Assembly (NCBI GenBank): GCA_963741305.1
Contig: CAVUHL010000003.1
Span: forward strand, 4,712,001 to 4,776,000
Direction of reading: 5' to 3'
DNA length: 64,000 nucleotides
From: DATMER01 sp963741305
GTDB lineage: Bacteria > Acidobacteriota > Thermoanaerobaculia > Multivoradales > UBA5704
Notes under the pieces: generated by a model
Databases searched by the model: none
Told to the model about the DNA's origin: nothing
The model's input: the letters and a program-made list of their open reading frames with translations, nothing else
Part shown: positions 24,756-35,000 of the stretch, in pieces
Layout: the number at the start of each line of letters is the position of its first letter
Numbering within the stretch: position 1 is the first letter of the stretch
Translations under genes and position numbers: made by a program

Positions 24756-24853
24756 AGGACAACAAGGACTTCAAGGACTTCAAGGACTCCAGGGGATAAA
24801 ACGGTCCTTGAGGTCGCTGGTGTCCTTGAGGTTCTTTGCGTCCTTGGGTCCCT
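24746..24853. repeat. inverted pair of 9-bp tandem arrays
   Basis: AAGGAC starts at 24746, 24755, 24764, 24773 and 24782, exactly 9 bp apart, beginning inside the stop region of the XRE gene. The inverse GTCCTT/GTTCTT starts at 24804, 24822, 24831 and 24840, with a degenerate last copy. The two halves can fold into a long hairpin between the XRE gene and the gene at 24897. Confidence 0.88.
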
Positions 24854-24896
24854 GTAGAATAGTCGCCACCTTGCCCTGCTCCCGGAGCCTCCCGCG

Positions 24897-26249
24897 ATGA
24901 AAACCGCCTGGCGCGCCACTCTGGCGCTCGCCGGGATCGGGCTTGCCGCGGTGTCCGTCGCGCAGCTCTTCTCCCACCGGGCCGGGCAGCGGAGCCTGGA
25001 GGAGCTGGCGCGGGAGACGGGCGTGATCGCGCAGGACCCGGGCCTGCTCGAAGCCATCTCCCGGGAGCCGGACCCCTGGCGGGCGCGGCTCCGGCTGGCG
25101 CGCACCCTGCTCGCCTCCGCCATCGCGGAGCCCCGGCCCGAGCCCGCCATCGTCCTGCGCCGCCTGGAGGCGGCGCGCGGCCTGGCTTCGAGCGTCTCCC
25201 TGGAGCGTCCGGCTTCGTGGGAGGCAGCCATGACCCGGGGCGCGTCCACCTATCTGGAGTGGTCCCTCCGGCGCGACCGCCGGATCTTCTCCCACCCCGA
25301 GGAGTGGGAGGGCCCGCTCCTCCGCTCGCTGGAGCTCGCCCCCGGCCGGCCCGAGCCCGCCCGCTTCCTCGCCGCCGCCTACCTGGAGCTGTGGCCCGCG
25401 CTCTCCCGCGGCAAGCAGGAGTCCGCCCGCAATCTCCTGGCCGGAGCCCTGAGCGACCGCGCCACCTTCGAAGCCCTGATCGAGCCCTGGATGCGGACCG
25501 CCGGCAGCTATGAGGCCGCCTTCTCCGCCATGCCCGCCGCTCCGTGGGCCTGGGAACGGTTGCAGCAGATCGCCGCCGAGGATGCGGACTGGCCCGCTTA
25601 CAGCGCGGCCCGGCACCGCTGGTACGCGGCCCTGGATGCGCAGATGCAGCGCGACCTCGCCGAGGCTGAGGCACGGCTGTCAGGCGGGGACACCGAACGC
25701 GCCCAGCTCCTGTTCCTGAACATGCTCCAGGCGCCGCCGCGGCGGCGGTTCCTCCCGCGCATCGAATCGGCCCTGGCGCAGGCCCCGCCCGGGCCCGCCA
25801 GCCCCAGCCTGGCCCCGGCGTTCCGGGCCTGGCTCGACTGGTCCCTCGACCTCTGCCGCTGGCGGGGCTGCCCGATGCCGCAGCCGGTGATGAGCCGGCT
25901 CGCGGGCCTTGCCAACATGGAAGAAAAGCCCGAGCCCGCGCGAACGCTGGCGGACCCGCGGCGGAGCGAGTGGTCCTACGGGGACTGGAAGCTGCTGGAG
26001 AGGTGGGCGAGGCTGGAGCTCTCAACCGCCGAGGCAGCGGGGATGACGATCGAGATCATCGCCGTTCCCGATGCGGGAGCCGGCGTCGAGGTCCGCCTGG
26101 ACGGCGAGGCCGTGTCGATCTCGGGCGTGAGGCGAGGGGACGTCCTCACTGTCCGCCACCCTTTCGAGGCCGGCGTCCACCTCCTGGAGATCGAGGCGGT
26201 TTCGGGGGGACAGCTGGTGCCGGGAGCGGTCCGGCTGCTGTCGCGTTGA
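24897..26249 (+). CDS. signal-anchored helical-repeat protein
   Basis: A 450-aa protein with an N-terminal hydrophobic anchor (residues 7-24). Helical TPR-like repeats follow to about residue 380, rich in Leu, Arg and Pro, and a small C-terminal beta domain (ITGVRRGDVLTVRHP-type strands) closes it. No catalytic motif is seen. Its last ~100 bp overlap the 3' end of the convergent O-antigen-ligase-like gene. A role in envelope polysaccharide assembly is suggested by neighbours only. Confidence 0.7.
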   Translation: MKTAWRATLALAGIGLAAVSVAQLFSHRAGQRSLEELARETGVIAQDPGLLEAISREPDPWRARLRLARTLLASAIAEPRPEPAIVLRRLEAARGLASSVSLERPASWEAAMTRGASTYLEWSLRRDRRIFSHPEEWEGPLLRSLELAPGRPEPARFLAAAYLELWPALSRGKQESARNLLAGALSDRATFEALIEPWMRTAGSYEAAFSAMPAAPWAWERLQQIAAEDADWPAYSAARHRWYAALDAQMQRDLAEAEARLSGGDTERAQLLFLNMLQAPPRRRFLPRIESALAQAPPGPASPSLAPAFRAWLDWSLDLCRWRGCPMPQPVMSRLAGLANMEEKPEPARTLADPRRSEWSYGDWKLLERWARLELSTAEAAGMTIEIIAVPDAGAGVEVRLDGEAVSISGVRRGDVLTVRHPFEAGVHLLEIEAVSGGQLVPGAVRLLSR

Positions 26250-27615
26250 GGTCCCGAGTCATCTCCCCCGTCCCACAGGCCATGCTGGCGGCACCCACGA
26301 GCGCGGCCAGGGTGATTGCGCAGGCCGGCATGGTCAGGCCGAAGTCGATCGACTCGTGGATCGCGAGCGAGACCAGGGCGCCCAGGGCGGCAAGGATGGC
26401 AGCGCGGTCTTCCGAGCGCCGCTCCACGGTCCATCCCCGGAACAGCCGGACCGCCAGGGGGACGAGCCCGAGGAGGAACGCGGCGGCACCCAGCAGCCCC
26501 ACGGTGGCCAGCAGCTCCAGCCAGTCGCTGTGCGCGTGCCACCAGGTGCCCGGCAGCTCCGCGGGCTGGGTCAGCGCGAGCGAGTCGCGGAAGGCGCCGA
26601 GACCGGTGCCAAGCCAGGGGAAGCCCTGCCACAGGTCCCAGGTCGCGGCGTAGACCTCCCGCCGCGCGTTCCAGGTGACTTCGTAGACCGACGTGGCCGC
26701 GAGCCGGCCGAAGCCCGCCTGAAGGTTGACCGCGGCCACGATTCCGATGCCGGCAAGGACCGCCAGCGCTCCAACCGGGGCGAGCCCCTTCCGGCGGGAA
26801 GCTCCGGCCAGGAGGAGGCCCTGCGCCCCGGCCGCGAACACGGCCGCCGCCAGCCCGCCGCGGGAGCCGGTGAAGGCGAGGCCGAGGAACAGGATCAGCC
26901 ACACCGCGGCCGGCGGCGCCACGAGCAGCAGGCGGCGCTCCGCGGGCAGGTCGAGCCGCGCTTTGCGGAATGCCCACCAGCCCCAGGCGAAGGCGATCGC
27001 CAGCGAGACCTCCAGGTACAGGGCGAGATGGTCGGGGTTGACGAACGAGCCGCGCAGCCGGGTCGGGTCGCCGGGCACGCTCACTCCCCAGATCTCCGTC
27101 GCGCGGGTGATCCAGCGCCCGGCACCGTAGAGCACCTGGAACAGGGCTGCCGCGAGGATCGCCGCGCCCAGCCAGCGGCGGCGGTCCCGGCGCCGGCTGG
27201 CCACCGCGGAAACGACCAGGACGGCTGCGACCGCGGCCCAGGTCAGCGCGGTCCGGCCCGAGGAGTCCGGGGCCAGCGACAACGGAGACGGTCCGTCCAC
27301 TCCGGCAACGGCCGCCATCAGGCTGGCATGGCGGGGGGAGAGGACGGAGGCGAACATCCGCGGCCAGGAGAGGGATTGCAGGACGCCGAGCACGGCAATC
27401 ATAGTCAAGGCCGCGGCCGGCGCCGCCACGGCCCGGAGGTCGCGCGCCCGGGCCGTCAGCGCCGCGAAGGCCAGCGCGGCGAATGCGGCCGTCTGGACGA
27501 TCGCCGAGCCCCAGCGCGTGACGCTCGCGAACGGCAGGGGTGCCCAGAGCAGCAGAAGGGCCAGGATCACCGCGACCCCGGTCCCGAAATGACGTATGAT
27601 CCCGCCGTCGTTCAC
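26146..27615 (-). CDS. O-antigen ligase/Wzy-like membrane protein (second)
   Basis: A 489-aa polytopic protein with about 11 membrane helices. The periplasmic loop holds WLGTGLGAFRDSL and WWHAHSDWLELLATVGLLG, matching the O-antigen ligase/Wzy_C pattern. A proline/glycine/arginine-rich tail is encoded in the stretch that overlaps the convergent gene by 104 bp. The start is GTG at 27615, only 35 bp from the divergent outer-membrane-protein gene. It is different in sequence from the ligase at 19914, so two polymerisation or ligation steps may exist. Confidence 0.87.
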   Translation of the reverse strand: MNDGGIIRHFGTGVAVILALLLLWAPLPFASVTRWGSAIVQTAAFAALAFAALTARARDLRAVAAPAAALTMIAVLGVLQSLSWPRMFASVLSPRHASLMAAVAGVDGPSPLSLAPDSSGRTALTWAAVAAVLVVSAVASRRRDRRRWLGAAILAAALFQVLYGAGRWITRATEIWGVSVPGDPTRLRGSFVNPDHLALYLEVSLAIAFAWGWWAFRKARLDLPAERRLLLVAPPAAVWLILFLGLAFTGSRGGLAAAVFAAGAQGLLLAGASRRKGLAPVGALAVLAGIGIVAAVNLQAGFGRLAATSVYEVTWNARREVYAATWDLWQGFPWLGTGLGAFRDSLALTQPAELPGTWWHAHSDWLELLATVGLLGAAAFLLGLVPLAVRLFRGWTVERRSEDRAAILAALGALVSLAIHESIDFGLTMPACAITLAALVGAASMACGTGEMTRDLNATAAGPLPAPAVPPKPPRSPGGGRRPRKGGGQ

Positions 27616-27650
27616 ACGGCCATCTTAATCCCTGCACCCCCGGAGGCGGA

Positions 27651-29006
27651 ATGCGCACCCGATCGCTGACGAGATCGATCATGGCCCTGGCCCTGCTCGC
27701 CGCCTCCCCGGCGGCCGCCCAGTTCTCCCAGTACACCGCCCCGGGCAGCCTCCTGCAGCGCTCCACCTCGAAGCGGGAGCAGATGGATCTGGCCCTGGAG
27801 AATGCCCGCTGGCGGGTGGGCCCCTTCCGGCTGTCCCCCTGGTTCGCGCTCCGTGACGCCGCGTACGTCAGCGACGCCTTTTCCGGATCGAGCGGCGGTA
27901 CGGGCCAGGGGGGGCAGATCGAGGAGGACCCCGATTTCACGATCACGCTGGGGGCCGGCCTCCAGGGCTTCGTCCCCTTCGGGCCCAAGACCTTCGTCAC
28001 CTTCGACGCCCTGCCGCAGTACGTCTGGTGGCAGGAGCAGGAGGAGCGGCGGCGCCTGAACGGCTACTACGGGGCGGGCCTGTTCGCCTACTTCAACCGG
28101 CTGACCGCCGAGGCCACGGTCCGCCTTGCCGAGGAGCAGGGGGTGTTCACGCCCGAGTTCGAGCAGCGCATCCACTCGCGCCAGGACCGGATCTCGGGCG
28201 TGTTCGATCTGGAGGTCACCTCCTCCGTCTTCGTCTTCGCCTCGGCCGAGTCCTTCGACTTCGACACGCTGACGGAGGACCTCGGCGACGACCCGCGGCT
28301 GCCGCCGTTCCAGCAGCTCGACCGGCAGGAGCGGGTGCTGCGCGGCGGGCTGGAGTACCGCTCCCGCGACCGGCTGCGGCTGGCCGCCGGCGTCGAGCGC
28401 ACGGAGGTCGAATTCGACGTTGCCGAGTCCGGGCGCGACCGCTCGAACTCGGGCACCGCGCCGCTCGTGCAGGCGGCTTACACGGGGCCCCGCATCCAGA
28501 TCGACGGCGGGCTGGCCTTCCGCTCGCTGGAGCCCGAGCCGGGCTCGGAGTTCGTGCCGTTCGATGAGACCACGGGCCGGGTCCGGGTTTCCTGGACACC
28601 GCGCTGGCGGCTGAGCTACATCCTGTACGGCAGCCGCGGGCTCGACTACTCCCTGGACGAGAGCTACTCCCATTTCACCGTGGACCGGTTCGGCTTCGCC
28701 ATCAGCTCGCAGGTCGGCCGCGCCTCCGCGGTCAACTTGTTCGCCGAGACCGGCGAGCACGGCTACGTAATATCGGGGCTCGCGGGGCTCGGGGGGCTCG
28801 GGGGACCCGGGGTGCTCCCGCGGGAGGACGATTTCAGGGCGTACGGCACTTCGGTCCAGCTCCAGCTCGAGGACAGGGTCCGGCTCAACCTGGGCGTGGC
28901 GCGCACGGAGCTCGACTCGAGCATCCCCGGGCTCGACCACTCGCTGACGGTGTTCCAGACCAGCGTCGAGATCAGCGCCTTCGGCGGCGCGTTCACGGTG
29001 CGGTAG
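27651..29006 (+). CDS. outer-membrane beta-barrel protein
   Basis: A 451-aa protein with a signal peptide (MALALLAASPAAAQ) and alternating amphipathic strands over its whole length, many ending in aromatic girdles. It finishes with a C-terminal strand ending in a non-aromatic residue (TVR). Such barrels in polysaccharide loci act in glycan export. The GGAGGCGGA ribosome site is strong. It is divergent from the ligase gene (35-bp gap) and its last 14 bp overlap the end of the convergent NRPS gene. Confidence 0.82.
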   Translation: MRTRSLTRSIMALALLAASPAAAQFSQYTAPGSLLQRSTSKREQMDLALENARWRVGPFRLSPWFALRDAAYVSDAFSGSSGGTGQGGQIEEDPDFTITLGAGLQGFVPFGPKTFVTFDALPQYVWWQEQEERRRLNGYYGAGLFAYFNRLTAEATVRLAEEQGVFTPEFEQRIHSRQDRISGVFDLEVTSSVFVFASAESFDFDTLTEDLGDDPRLPPFQQLDRQERVLRGGLEYRSRDRLRLAAGVERTEVEFDVAESGRDRSNSGTAPLVQAAYTGPRIQIDGGLAFRSLEPEPGSEFVPFDETTGRVRVSWTPRWRLSYILYGSRGLDYSLDESYSHFTVDRFGFAISSQVGRASAVNLFAETGEHGYVISGLAGLGGLGGPGVLPREDDFRAYGTSVQLQLEDRVRLNLGVARTELDSSIPGLDHSLTVFQTSVEISAFGGAFTVR

Positions 29007-32000
29007 CTTCGACGAGGGCCGCCAGCTTCGCCACCGTGGCCTCCTGGAAGAGAGCGCCCAGAGGGAGCCGCCGCCCCAGCTCCCTCTCGATCGCGTCGAG
29101 CAGGCGCAGCGCCAGCAGCGAGTCTCCGCCAAGGGCGAACAGCTCCTCATCCAGGCCCACGGGCGAGACGCCCAGCACCTCTTCCCAGAGGCGGGCCATG
29201 CGCGTCTCGGTCCCGGTGCGCAGTCGATCCGATCCGGAGGTGAGAGGACGGCTCGGGCGCCGTGCCGGCTCCGGAGCGGGCAGCGCCTTGCGGTCCACCT
29301 TGCCGTTGGCGGTGAGCGGCAGCGCCGCGACCGGCACGTAGAGGTGCGGCACCATGTAGCCCGGCAGCCGCGCCTCGAGCCAGGCGCGCAGCTCGGGCGG
29401 CTCAGCGGTACCGGAGGGGTGCCGGAGCACGACGTAGGCCACCAGGCGCTTGTGCCCGCGGGCCTTTCCCACGGCCGTCACGACCGCCTCGCGCACGGCC
29501 GGATGCATTGCCAGCACGGCCTCGATCTCCCCCGGCTCCACGCGGTAGCCCTGGATCTTGACTTGAAGGTCCTCGCGCCCGAGGAGCTCGACGTTGCCTT
29601 CCGGCAGCCAGCGGCCGAGGTCGCCCGTGCGGTACAGCCGCTCCCCGGTCCGGGGGTGGACGATGAAGCTCGCCCGCGTCTTGGCCTCGTCCTTCCAGTA
29701 CCCCAGGGCTAATCCAACACCGCCCAGGTAGATCTGCCCGGGCACCCAGTCCGGGGAGGGGTCCAGGCGCGTGTCGAGCACGTGCAGGGTCTGGTTCGCC
29801 ATCGGCCGGCCATACGGGATGCTCCTCCACGCCGGGTCCACCTTTTTTACCGGGAAGAGGACCGACCAGATGGACGCCTCGGTGGCGCCCCCAAGGGAGA
29901 TCAGCTCTGCGCGGGAGCCGAGCGCACGCAGGCGGTCCGGGAGCGGCACCGGGATCCAGTCGCCGGAGAGCATCACCAGCCGGAGGGAGGCGGGCACCGT
30001 CAAGCCGTGGCTTTCCAGATAGTCGGCGTAGAGCTCCATCAGGGCCGGCACCGAGCTCCAGACGGTCACCCCTTCGCGCTCGATCCGCTCGTGCCAGTGA
30101 GCGGGATCGCGGCTGGCCTCGGGGTCCGGCATCACCACCCGGCCGCCGGCTCCGAGGATACCGAAGAGATCCCAGACGGAGAGGTCGAAGCTGAGCGAGG
30201 AGAGCGCGAGCACGCGGTCGGCCGCGGAGATGCGGAAGCGGCGGTTGATGTCGGCGACGGTGTTGGCGGCGCCCCGGTGGTCGATCATCACGCCCTTGGG
30301 AAGGCCGGTGGAACCGGAAGTGAAGAGGACGTAGGCTAATGTAGGGGAGGGGTTTACCCCCTCCCGGGCGGGGGCAAGCCCCGCCCCTACAACCTTCTCC
30401 ACAGTCACCACCCGCACCCCTTCCGGCCAGCCCAGCCCTTCGGCAAAGCGGGGTTGGGTGAGGGCCACTTCGACGTCTCCCTGCTCCAGAAGATGCCAGC
30501 GGCGCTCCAGGGGCAGCGTTGGATCGATCGGCAGGTAGGCGGCACCGACGCGCAGGATTGCCAGCGTCGCGACCGCCTGCTCCCAGCCCTTCTCCATGAC
30601 CACCGCGACCAGCCCGCCGGGTCGCAGGCCCATGGCCAAGAGATCGGCCTCCCGCGAAAGCTCGCCGTAGGTGAGCCTGCGGTCCGCGGACACCACCGCG
30701 ACCTCGTCTGAAGTCGACGCGATCGGCTCGTGGAGGAGCCAGCCGGGCTCGGGCACGGACGTGGAGTTGATCTTCCGCCGGCGGGCGAGCTGCACGGGCG
30801 GCACGGAAGCGCGGCCCTCCCTCCTCCAAGCCTCGTCTCCTGTAGCGAGCAGGTCCAGCAGGCTCTGGTAGGCATCGAACATGGCAGCGACGAACCCGGG
30901 CGGAAAGGCGTCGTCCACCGAGTTCCAGGTATAGCGGACGCTCCCTGCCACCTCGGTCACCAGCACCTCCAAAGCGACCTGGGGGGTCTGGACGGTGCTG
31001 TAGACAAGCTCCGGACCTTCCAGGAGCGCGTCCGACTCCCGGGCGAGGGGGAGAATGCTGGAGAAGACCACCGGCATCGCCGCCCTCGTGGAGCCCCTCT
31101 GGAGCCGGTTCGCTTCCCTCAGAACCTCGACTCCGCTCACGAGACCGTGCCGGAGGTCTCCCCAGAGCCGCTCCTGGAGCCGCACCGCCCTGCTCTCGAA
31201 GGTCGCTTCCCGGCCGTCCACCTCCAGCAGCACGGTTGAGGCGAAGTTCCCCACCAAGTGGTCCACCTGCGGGTGGAGCGGCAGGCGGCGCGAGTAGAGG
31301 ACGTTGATCGAGAACCGGTCGCCGCCGCTCCACGCCGCCAGCACCTCGGAGAAGGCGGCGCAGAGGAGGACGGAGGGCGTGATCCCGGCCCTCGCCGCCC
31401 GCCCGTCCAGCTGTGTCCGAGCCTGCGTCCCGATCTCGCCTTGCCGCCTCACGAAGGCTGGGTGGCCCGGCTTCGGTGCCAGCGGCAGGTCCGGCGACGG
31501 CGGCAGGCCGGCCAGGCGCTCCCGCCAGTACTCCCAGGCCTTGCGCCCGGCGTCCCCGGCGCGCAAGGCATCCACGGCCAGTGCGTAGTCGCGGACCGAG
31601 ACTTCCAGTGGTGCCAGGACCGCCCCCGGGTCGCGGTAGAAGATCATCAGCTCCTGGAGCAGCACCTCGCTGCTCTGCACGTCCCCGATCAGTAGGTCGC
31701 GCGCTATGTGCAGACGCCGGCCATTTGTCACCCGCAGCTCGAACAGCGGCCAGCGTCCGGGCTCGAACAGGCGCCTCGACATCTGCTCCCGCAGGGCTCC
31801 CGCATCTCCCTCCTCGACCCTCAGCTCGTAAGGGGGCACCTCGCGGAGGATCTGCCAGCGCCCGCCCGGCAGGACCACGGCCCGCAGCATGTCGTGCCGC
31901 TCCACGAGCCGCCTCCAGGCCGCCTCCAGCCGCGGGACGTCCAGCTCCGGCCAGTCGGCCTCCAGGTAGCTCGTCGGACCGACGCCGCCCAACTCGAACA

Positions 32001-35000
32001 GCTCTGTGCGCCCCACCACGTAGGCCTGCTGGATGTCGGAGAGCGTGAATGGCTCGTGGCGGTTCCCGGGATCGGGGACGAGCGCCGACTGCCATTGAAC
32101 CTGCGGCTTCTGCTGCGCATCCACCAGCGCGGCCAGGCCGGCGATCGTGGGGTGGTGCAGCAGGTCGCGCGGCGTGACCTCGATCCCGGCCGCCGCCGCC
32201 CGGTGGCTGATCTGAATGCTCTGGATGGAGTGGCCGCCCAGCTCGAAGAAGTTGTCCTCGGCGCTCACGGTTTCCCGGCCAAGCACCGAGGCCCAGATTT
32301 CCGTCAGCCGCCTCTCGGTCGGAGTCCTCGGCGCCACCACCGGACGTACGGAGGGAATCTCCGCGAACGTCCCATGCAGGGCAGCACGGTCCACCTTGCC
32401 GCTCGGCAGGCGCGGCAGGCGGTCGAGAACGACGAAGGCTGCCGGCACCATGAGCTCCGGCAGCGTCTCGGCCAGAGCGGCCCGAGCACCCTCGGCATCG
32501 CCAACCACAAAGGCGACGAGGCGGTCCCCGTCCAGGGCGACGGCGGCCTCCCGCACCCCCGGGAGAAGCTCCAGCCGCGCCTCGATCTCACCCAGCTCGA
32601 TCCGCACCCCGCGGAGCTTGACCTGGTGATCGATCCGCCCCAGGAACTCGACCCCGTCGCGGGTCCAGCGCCCGAGGTCGCCTGTACGGTAGAGGCGCGA
32701 TCCTGGCTCGGCGCCGAAGGGGTCGGGGACGAAGCGCTCCGCCGTCAGCTCCGGCCGGCCCAGGTAGCCGCGGGTGACTCCGGAGCCGCCGATGTGGATC
32801 TCACCCGCCTCTCCCGGGGGTACCGGTTGCATCTCAGGGTCGAGCAGGTGGAGCTGGGCGCCCTCGATCGGGAAGCCCAGCACCACGGGGCCGCCGGGAG
32901 CCAGGCGAGCCACCGCGGCATTGGCCGTGGCCTCCGTGGGGCCGTAGAGGTTCCAGACCTCGGCCCCGGGCAGCGCCGCGGCCGTGCGCGTGAACAGCTC
33001 GGGGGGCAAACGCTCGCCGCCCAGGAAGACCCGGGCCACGCCAGGAAGGGAATCGATCCCCTCCAGCAGCGCCCGCCAGAGAGAGGGGGTGACGTTGACG
33101 CCAACCCGGTCGCGGCACGCCAGCTCCCCGAGCAGATTGGCAGGTTCAGAGCTCCAGACCGTCTCGCCGCGCAGGAGCGGCGCGAGGGCCTGCTTCAGGC
33201 TGGCGTCGAAGGTCAGCGGGGTGACCCAGGGGCAGCTCCGCACCCGGTCTCCGAAGAGCACGCGATTGACATAGGAGAGGTACCGGGCGAGCTGGCGGTG
33301 CTCGACGGCCACACCCTTTGGCACCCCGGTCGAGCCCGAGGTGTAGAGGACGTAGGCCAGGTTCTCCGGCCGGACGCCGCTCTCGACAGGCCCGGGATCC
33401 GGACCCGGTTCCAGGAGGAAGGAATCGGCGACGAGCAACAGCGCACCCGAGTCGGACAGGAAGAAGCCACGCCGAGCCGCGGGGACGCCCGGATCCACCG
33501 GCACATAGGCTCCTCCGGCCATCCAGATGCCCAGGATGCCCACCAGCGCGGAGGGACCGGGCTCGGCGCTGAGGCCGACCCGGACGTCGGGGCCGACCCC
33601 GAGCCCCCGCAGCCGGTGAGCCAGGCACCGCGCCCGGAGGGAGAGATCGGCATAGGAAAGAAAGTGGTCACCGAAGCGGACCGCCTCGGCATTGGGGGTG
33701 CGCCGCGCCTGGGCTTCGATCAGCTCGTGGACGCAGAGATCCGGAGCCCGGTCCGCCTCAACCAGATCGTCGATCCGGGCGTCCGGCCGGTCGCACGCGG
33801 CGCGCAGGAGGTCCACCCAGCGGCGCAGCAGGCGCTCGGCCGTGGCCTCTTCGAAGAGGTCGGCGTTGCAGGTGAGATGGAGGTCGAGCCCTCCGGGCCG
33901 GTGCACCGCGGTGAGGCTCAAGTCGTAGCGCGCCACCACCTCGGCCGGCGGCAGCAGCTCGACCGTGATCGACGGCAGGTCCAGGTCCCAGGCCGGGCTC
34001 TCCTGCTCGGCGAGCACGACCTGAAGCAGCGGCGCCCGGCCGGGGCCGCGCTCCGGCCGGAGGTCCCGCACCAGCTCGTCGAACGGCATCTCCTGGTGTG
34101 CCCAGGCCGCGAGCGTGGTCTCCCGCACCCGAGCCAGCAGCTGCCGGAACGTCGGCCGGTCCCCCAGCCTCGCCCGCAGGGCCAGCATGTTGACGAAGAA
34201 CCCGATCATCCCCTCGGTCTCGCCCCGGCTCCGGCCCGCGGCCGGCGTGCCGATCAGGAAGTCGTCCTGGCGCGAGAACGACCCGATCAGGATCTGGAAG
34301 GCAGCGAGCAAAGTCATGTAGAGGGTGCACCCCTCCGGCCTCCCCAGCGCCTCCAGGGAGCGGGTCAGATCCTCATCGAGCGAGACCGACCGCACGGCAC
34401 CCCGGTATCCCTGCGCGGGAGAGCGGGGCCGGTCCGTGGGCAGCTCCAGCACGGTCGGCACCCCCTCCAGGAGGCGCCGCCAAGCCGAGCGGAGCGACTC
34501 CAGCGCCTCGCCCTCGAGCCAGCGCCGCTGCCAAACCGCCCAATCCGCATACTGGAGGGGAAGGTCGGGCAACGGCGAGGGCTCCCTGCGCGTGAAGGCC
34601 CGGTAGAGCACCCCCAGCTCCCGCACCAGCACCTCCAGAGACCAGCCATCCGCCGCGATGTGGTGCAGCGTTACCAGCAGCTCGTGCTCGTCCGGTGCGG
34701 TACTCAGCAGGAGAATTCGGAGCGGCGGCTCCCTCTGCAGGTCGAAGGGGCGCAGCCCCTGCTCCTGCGCCAGCCGGCGTGCCTCGTCTCCGCCCAATCC
34801 GGTGAGATCCACCAGCGGCAAACGCCAGGATGTGGCAGGCGCGATCCGCTGCACCGGCCGGCCAGCCATCTCCGGAAACGTGGTGCGCAGCACCTCGTGG
34901 CGGCGGACCACCTCCTCCAGGCTCCGCTCCAGGGCCGGAATGTCCAATGGGCCGCGGAAGCGCGCCGCGAGCGGCATGTTGAACACCGTGCTCCCCGGGT

